Assembly: GCA_000697355.1 (NCBI GenBank)
Contig: JNEN01001241.1
Location: 62,001-126,000, forward strand
DNA length: 64,000 bases
Reading direction: 5' to 3'
Origin: Syncephalastrum monosporum B8922
Lineage: Eukaryota; Mucoromycota; Mucoromycetes; Mucorales; Syncephalastraceae
In this document: one piece after another, positions 58,378-64,000 of the stretch
Numbering within the stretch: the stretch's first letter is position 1
Layout of the letters: the number at the start of each line of letters is the position of its first letter
Notes under the pieces: model-generated
What the model was told of the DNA's origin: nothing
The model's input: the letters and a program-made list of their open reading frames with translations, nothing else
Database searches by the model: none
Position numbers and translations under genes: made by a program

Positions 58378-61300
58378 TGTGGTTCTTGTTGAAAGAAGTG
58401 TACTCGAACAAGAGAAAAGATCGTGTGGAAAAAGAAAGATTTTTATCTGTAAATTCCCTTAATGCCAAAAAAAAAAAAGAAAGGAAAGTCGGGCTCACGG
58501 CTGACCCCTGTGCTCTGTGTAACGCTCGATTGGATAGAACCAAACCCAGATTTGGACTCTAGAAAATGACGGAGTTTATATGCTTTTTGGCGAAAAGTGC
58601 AGAACACAGAAACCGACCCTATTCTGGCTGGCGTATGTTACCCAAGCACACGCATTTTACATACGCACGAAAAAGTAGATCTCGTTCTATCTTAAGCGAT
58701 AGTGGGAAAAGGCCGTGGGGAAGGAGAGCAAAGGGATACCTGGATAGCGCATGTGCTTTTTCATTATGCTTAAAAAAGCACGGAGCACATACTCCCTTAA
58801 CTTTTTTTGTGGGGCAGGGCGGCGTGGGCGGCAGTATGTACACTGTACAAAAGGTGCCTTGCTATGTGCCCCATTTTTTAACGAGATCAAATCAAAGTCG
58901 TAAGTTGGCTTACATTAAGGTTTCCTTCACAGTGTTTGGTTGGTCGCTTGAGAGAGAAATACATGATGTCGGTGTTCTACGTAGGAAATATAGCCCTTTT
59001 TCCCGCACTTCACGGGCAGGCGGGCTTGGCCCTTCCCAAAGATACTGCTTTAAGCGAATGTATTTTCTGCATTCTGCCTGGGATGCAACACAAATGACAT
59101 CACGAATGTTACTCGGCCTTTCAATTTAGTCACGGGACTCAGACCACTAGAGTAACACAGATAAATCAAATCGTGTGCGCGATTTTGCCTGTCCCGCCCA
59201 CTCGGCTGTCAGACTCAGCTAGCCAGACAGTCCGACTTTTCGAATCGAATGTTAAGGAAAAAGAGCAAGACATAACCGTTCCTGCCTATTTTATTTGCTT
59301 GGTTCTTGATTGAATTCGATGACAATGGCGCAGGGATTTAGAGTTTCCATGTTAGCCCTCAGAAAGGGAAGCTTACTGTCGATAGAATTATGGATCGTCT
59401 GTTGTAGTCATTGGGTGACACAATGTTTTCTACATCATTGTTCTTTTTTCTGTCAGTCCAATGATTTGTTGACTACTTTTACTTTGTGATGAAGAGCTTC
59501 TGTACCCTTCCGTCGTCAAACATATCATCTTCTGATGCTTAAATTCGGCATTGGCGAACCAAGAGATCGGCTCGTACCTACCGTGGAAAATTTGTTTGAG
59601 ATCACTGATTCCGACAGCTCGGGTAGTTGCGCATACCTTTTTCACCGAGGCAATCTAGGCGGACATTCATCTTCCACTCATGTAACCTGAAAACAAGTTG
59701 GAGCGCCCATCTTTACAATTAGGATACCAGGTCATTGGCAGTGAAAAAATCAAAATGCAGAAGACCACAGATTGCTTGTTGTTATTATTTCTATACTCAT
59801 CTACAATGATACAGCAAGTGGGCAGTGGGTATTTGTATATTGTGGGGAGGTTGCTTGATTTGCCACCCAGCTTTAATCACAACGACAAATGCTGATACCT
59901 ACAGGGGTTTCATCATGGATCGCCAGTGGCGTTGCATAGGGCCTGACAGACGAATGATAGCTTATAGCTTATTTCAACGATAATGTTTTAGGAACAAATA
60001 TTTACGTACACTCCCACGCGAGACTGCCAATTTTCCGGACCTCTTGCCCGGAACATCCTTGTCTCAGCCGTATGACAGCAGCGAGAACAGCGCATGCAAG
60101 AAAGTCACGTTGCCGTGGAACCACTGCTTCCTTAAGATCGCGGATGTCCGTGTACCACATCGGTCATGTGCACTCAGTTGAGCAATACGTCAACAAAATA
60201 AGCATACGAAGATGTTTCATCCTGTATATGGTTCGAAGAATGATGCATGCTGAATGCAAAGACGGAGGTAAAGCCAATTCCGACCGTCACCATGCAAGAA
60301 GTTACTTTTTCCTTCAAGAAAAGAGGATTTCTCCTCACTCCTGATGTTACACTCATGAGCCACATATTTAGTGCAGTGGAAGCATGCCCATATGACATAT
60401 ATGCAATTTTTGGATGTCCCTGGCTTATACTCATTGGAGCAGCAGGGATGAAAAGCTATTATGTAAGGTGCAAAAACACCACCCAATCAGCTTGCCAGGC
60501 GACGTCTTACCCTTGGATCAACAAATAGGCTAGAAACTACAGCGCAACAAGCGATCCTCTACATTGCATTCGTTTTAGAAAATGTTCATATATCATATTT
60601 ATATACATACAAACATTGCTTCTGGAATGGTTTTTTCTCTTTAAGCCTGACGAGTGCACGTCATTTACAGTGATTCCCACAAACTCTTGTTCCTGTCTTA
60701 CTGCTTACTATACTGCCGATCACGACCTGTGTTTCAGAATGACGTCAACAAGAGGAATAGGTTCCCCTGAGCTTCCTGAATAGGTGTGTCGTCTGATACT
60801 GTATGAGCCTTTTTCTGGCACATTGTGTAACCGAGTACTGCTGCATGTAAATGTTGTCTTAATATGTATTTGTCGCAGCCATTACTGCCAGTTCAATGTT
60901 TTCCTTGTTTGACAGGGAAAATATGTCTCTGCATGGACAATCTTAGCGCACTTCCTCATTCTATAGAAAAATATTTTGGCAGGGCAATAGTCATCTCGTA
61001 TACATTCTCGATATAGTCCTAGGTTGCGAGGTCACCGCGTGTATCACTACTGATTCCAAGCCAAAAAAAATAGAGCAGGCACCATATCAAGCAGGCATGC
61101 GCAGAGCGCGCCGCATTGTTTCAACTGTATAAACGAGACGTGGGGTATTAGCTTGCGTTGAGTTTTACATTATGTATATGTGCCTGCATTTATCTTCTGT
61201 CAACTTCTATGATGTCGTGGATAATATCCGCGTCGGATCCACTTCATCGTGCTTCACTTCTTACTCGGCCTTAATCAAGGGCACTCCCTCATGCGATGAA

Positions 61301-62625
61301 TGCCGCTCACATGCAACTCCGTTTACAACAAATAAAGCTACCAGCTTCTCTATCAAGGAGTCATCTTTGCAGCCAGCATCTGCCAGCTGACATTATATAT
61401 AATGATGCACCCTGAATCTCCAAAACTCGCTTGGGACACCAGCTGTATTATATTGATTCATCACCACGTTAAGTACCTGACTAACGATGCTCTTCTACTC
61501 ATCGCCCATTTATCTTGTTAAAAATTATCACTTTTGATATTCGCACCCTCCTGGTTTGAGACCGGGAACAGGCAACTGGTGGCAAGTGGCCTATCTCGTA
61601 TTCTCGAACTTCTAATGGGATACACTCTAGGACCCGTGATTGGGGATTCTGTCGTTCATACGCTGTGTGTTTTTTCTTTTGAGCTGCTGAAGGATGAACA
61701 GACAAGTATAACTTAATCTTACGTAACTCGAAACGGTACAGAATGCTGGTAACCTATTGTATAGCATATGCCAGTGCATTTGCAAGTGACTGGTTTAAGA
61801 CCGCATGCCTCTTCAAAAGGAAATCATCTGGAAACTTTTACGTATAAGGTAAGTTCAAGAAGATCACTGTCAAACGCTTACTTGCTGAGTAGCCAGTACT
61901 TCCTTGCTCCCTGAGTATCATTCTTGCGTGACTCGGTTTGTTTATTATAAAGTGCATGATGATCGTAGCATTGTCATTCTGCGGATAACCTCTTTAGTAT
62001 GATATTTCAAATTTACCAACCTTATGCTTGGAAGTATCCGAACGGCAGTCAAAAATCAGAGGCAAAATACCAGCCATTGTGTCTTGTATACATATAAATT
62101 TATGTACACACCATACATATATCCTCTAGGCTTTACTTCCGTCATCACGTCCGACCATGCAATATTATTCCTCTAGAGTTTTCCAATACTATCAATCGTG
62201 TCCGTTCGGAGACACAGGTAAAACACTGCTATTTCTAAGTAATTCGTACCAGATTTAGCAAGCTCCTGCTCTCTATGTTAAAGCATCCAGCCCCGCGCAT
62301 AGGCCACATCTTCAGCAACTAGCACCTAAAACTTTATCCCTTTTGTTTTACGTGTAGTATCCATGAGAAGGTTCCCGGTAAGCTCTGGAGTCAATTGTTG
62401 GTGACGTCGCCGGCAGTTTTGGACGTTGACATAGTACAGCAGTCCTTTTTTGTGTCATCCTAGGACTGATATACTATATATGCGACAATAGCCCAAAGAA
62501 CAAGCCACGCCTAAAAAATAGATCACAGATACACAGTATACACAGATACTGAATTTAATGAATGCGGAAAACAGATTTATGCACAATGAGGTTAACGATA
62601 ATGTTTTGGTTGTGGTAAAAGATAT
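58378..62625. other. Gene desert, 4.2 kb
   Basis: No convincing gene. The longest frame (58566-59129) has an irregular, Cys/Arg-rich composition and no family match. Several short frames near 59430-60540 have stops in every neighbouring frame and might be relics of an old gene, but I could not join them. Many AT-rich blocks, including TATATA runs near 62090. The P5-type ATPase promoter must lie at its left end. Confidence 0.5.
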
Positions 62626-64000
62626 TCAAAGGAATCCTATGCTCTTCCAGTAAGACAGCTGCTTGCTAAGGAGGCCAGCATCGAAAGGAGGAGAAGATGC
62701 AAGAGCAGGCGCTTCTTGTACCGTCTTGTCAGTCTTGAAGATCGGCATTTGGAAGGGCTTTTTAAAGTTGTTCTCGTAAAAGCCCATCAACTTGTAGGCT
62801 GGATTGCTTTGGTCCTTGGCAAGGGCAGCAACCCACTCGGTAGGCGTCGTCGTCTCAAACTCCATGCCGCATGTCTTCATTGCGTCAAGAACGTCGTTCC
62901 AAGTGACCATACGCGGGTTGACAATATGGTATACCATGCCGGCTACATCCGCCGCTGACTTGTTGGCCGTGCTGAGCATGATTTCAAAGATACCAGTCGC
63001 CGCGTGGTCGACCGGAAGCCAGTCAATGTCGGTTTGGATATCAGGCATCTATTATCCATCAAAAATATGTGAGTACGAGTCACTATAGGTAAGGAAAAAA
63101 AAAAGAGAACAAAAACTGATATAACAGTTTCTGATGTAATACAATACCTTATGCAGACCACTGCCACCGCCGACAATCAAGAGAGGATACTGCTCACTCG
63201 TGTTCCACACGCCATTGATTGTGTCACCAACAACCTGTCCCATGCGCTCGACAATGCAGGGGAAATTCTTTTCGCGCGTCAGATAGTTGAACAGATGCTC
63301 GACAATATACTTGGACTGGCCATAGCCCATGGGCATCGCCACGTGGGGATCGTCCTCGGGATGTGTCTCCGGGATCTCGGGTGTGCCGCGTGCGGCCATA
63401 CAGCTCACACTCGAGATGGTGTGCACGTACATAGGGTCAACGTCGCGATGGGCAAACTTCAGGAGGTTATACAAGCCCTGGATACATTCCTTGTCATAGT
63501 GCGAGACTGGTTGGTTAAAGTCAAGGAGCCATGCACAGGCTTGGACGAGGGTGACTTCTTGCTTGAGCCGGTCATACGTCGCAGCGTCCCAGCCAAGGTA
63601 AGGTGCTTCGAGATTCATGGGCAGCACCTCCAGCTTGCCATTACTGAGCAGCGAGACATCCAGACGGCGGTTGATGAACGTCTGTTCTAGACGGTTATAG
63701 AGCTGGTCTTGCTTGCCACGGACGAGGGCCACGACCTTCTTGACGCGGGGCGACTGGAGCATGTCGCGCAACATGAACGAGCCGAGTGAGCCAGTAGCAC
63801 CGGTGAGCAGCACAACATGCAGACGATCGTGAGCCTGAGGCGTTTGTTTGCAGACAGTAAAGTCCTTGGCGGCGCGCTCGAGATAGCTGTTCTTCAGAGC
63901 CTGGGCTTCCTGGTAGCGCTCTTCAATGACAGTCGCCTCGTCCTTTGTCTCACCGTCGCGCAGCTTGAGAAGTGCTTCGGCCAGATCAGAGATAGCAGGG
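62626..64000 (-). CDS. Adenylate-forming reductase / NRPS-like, C-terminal part
   Basis: Only the 3' part is in the window: 64000-63148 and 63048-62626. The first ~50 residues are the end of a carrier (T) domain linker (AISDLAEALLKL; YLERAAKDF). A thioester-reductase (NAD-binding 4, SDR-e type) domain follows with GATGSLGSFMLRDML, LVRGKQDQLYNRLEQTF, the catalytic TISSVSC...GYGQSKYIVE Tyr-Lys pair and VERMGQVVGDT. This domain ends a bound acyl chain as an aldehyde or alcohol in NRPS-like enzymes, and also ends alpha-aminoadipate reductases (Lys2). The adenylation part, outside the window, decides which. Substrate unknown. Final segment KQLSYWKSIGFL resembles reductase ends. Confidence 0.85.

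Noticed and set aside
58566..59129. 187-codon frame in the gene desert
   Set aside because: Irregular composition, no splice-linked partner, no promoter-like CT tract and no recognisable domain.
61536..61575. ggtttgagaccggg, resembling a tRNA B box
   Set aside because: No matching A box or cloverleaf arms at the right distance.

Overview
The window looks like nuclear DNA of an early-diverging filamentous fungus, most probably Mucoromycota; this is an inference from gene content and I cannot name a species. Genes on both strands are split by many short GT-AG introns (mostly 50-110 nt), promoters are pyrimidine-rich, and the products are typical fungal or eukaryotic housekeeping proteins. Two features fit an early-branching lineage rather than Dikarya: an ABCD4-type transporter and a twin-domain factor of the kind common in Mucoromycota.

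Layout. 1-7.1 kb: the 3' part of a SIN3 corepressor gene (5' end outside the window), then Ku70 and a BLOC-1 subunit 2, all on +. 7.4-10.3 kb: a poly(A)-polymerase-family protein meeting a 2OG-Fe(II) oxygenase tail to tail with 18 bp between stop codons. 10.8-14.0 kb: an ABCD4-like transporter converging on SmE. 15.9-20.1 kb: Rac GTPase, a long gene-poor stretch with one candidate 49-aa ORF, and an Mso1-like (Sec1-binding) protein on -. 21.4-28.6 kb: amino acid permease, a 2-phosphoglycerate-kinase/LPA1-like P-loop protein, and GABA transaminase. 29.3-36.9 kb: twin-repeat regulator, PDCD5, and a multipass membrane protein. 38.3-44.8 kb: cytochrome P450, DNA primase small subunit, and COP9 signalosome subunit 4, the last two head to head. 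45-53.4 kb: a secreted Cys-rich peptide precursor, a SAP-domain protein, octanoyltransferase, ubiquitin-L40, an NmrA-like protein, and a subtilisin-like protease. 53.7-58.4 kb: a 1414-aa P5-type ATPase. 58.4-62.6 kb: a gene desert. 62.6-64 kb: the reductase end of an adenylate-forming reductase or NRPS-like enzyme (N-terminal part outside the window).

The genes are not one pathway and I see no biosynthetic cluster or mobile island. The most unusual items are the defensin-like secreted precursor with a dibasic cleavage site, the P5-type ATPase with a signal peptide and a 13-cysteine ectodomain, a degenerate dispersed repeat present twice, three GC-AG introns, and a dense CACGTG cluster upstream of the twin-repeat regulator. 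Exon boundaries were worked out by hand from splice signals, reading phase and family similarity; every multi-exon model is in phase end to end except the membrane protein at 35.6-36.9 kb.
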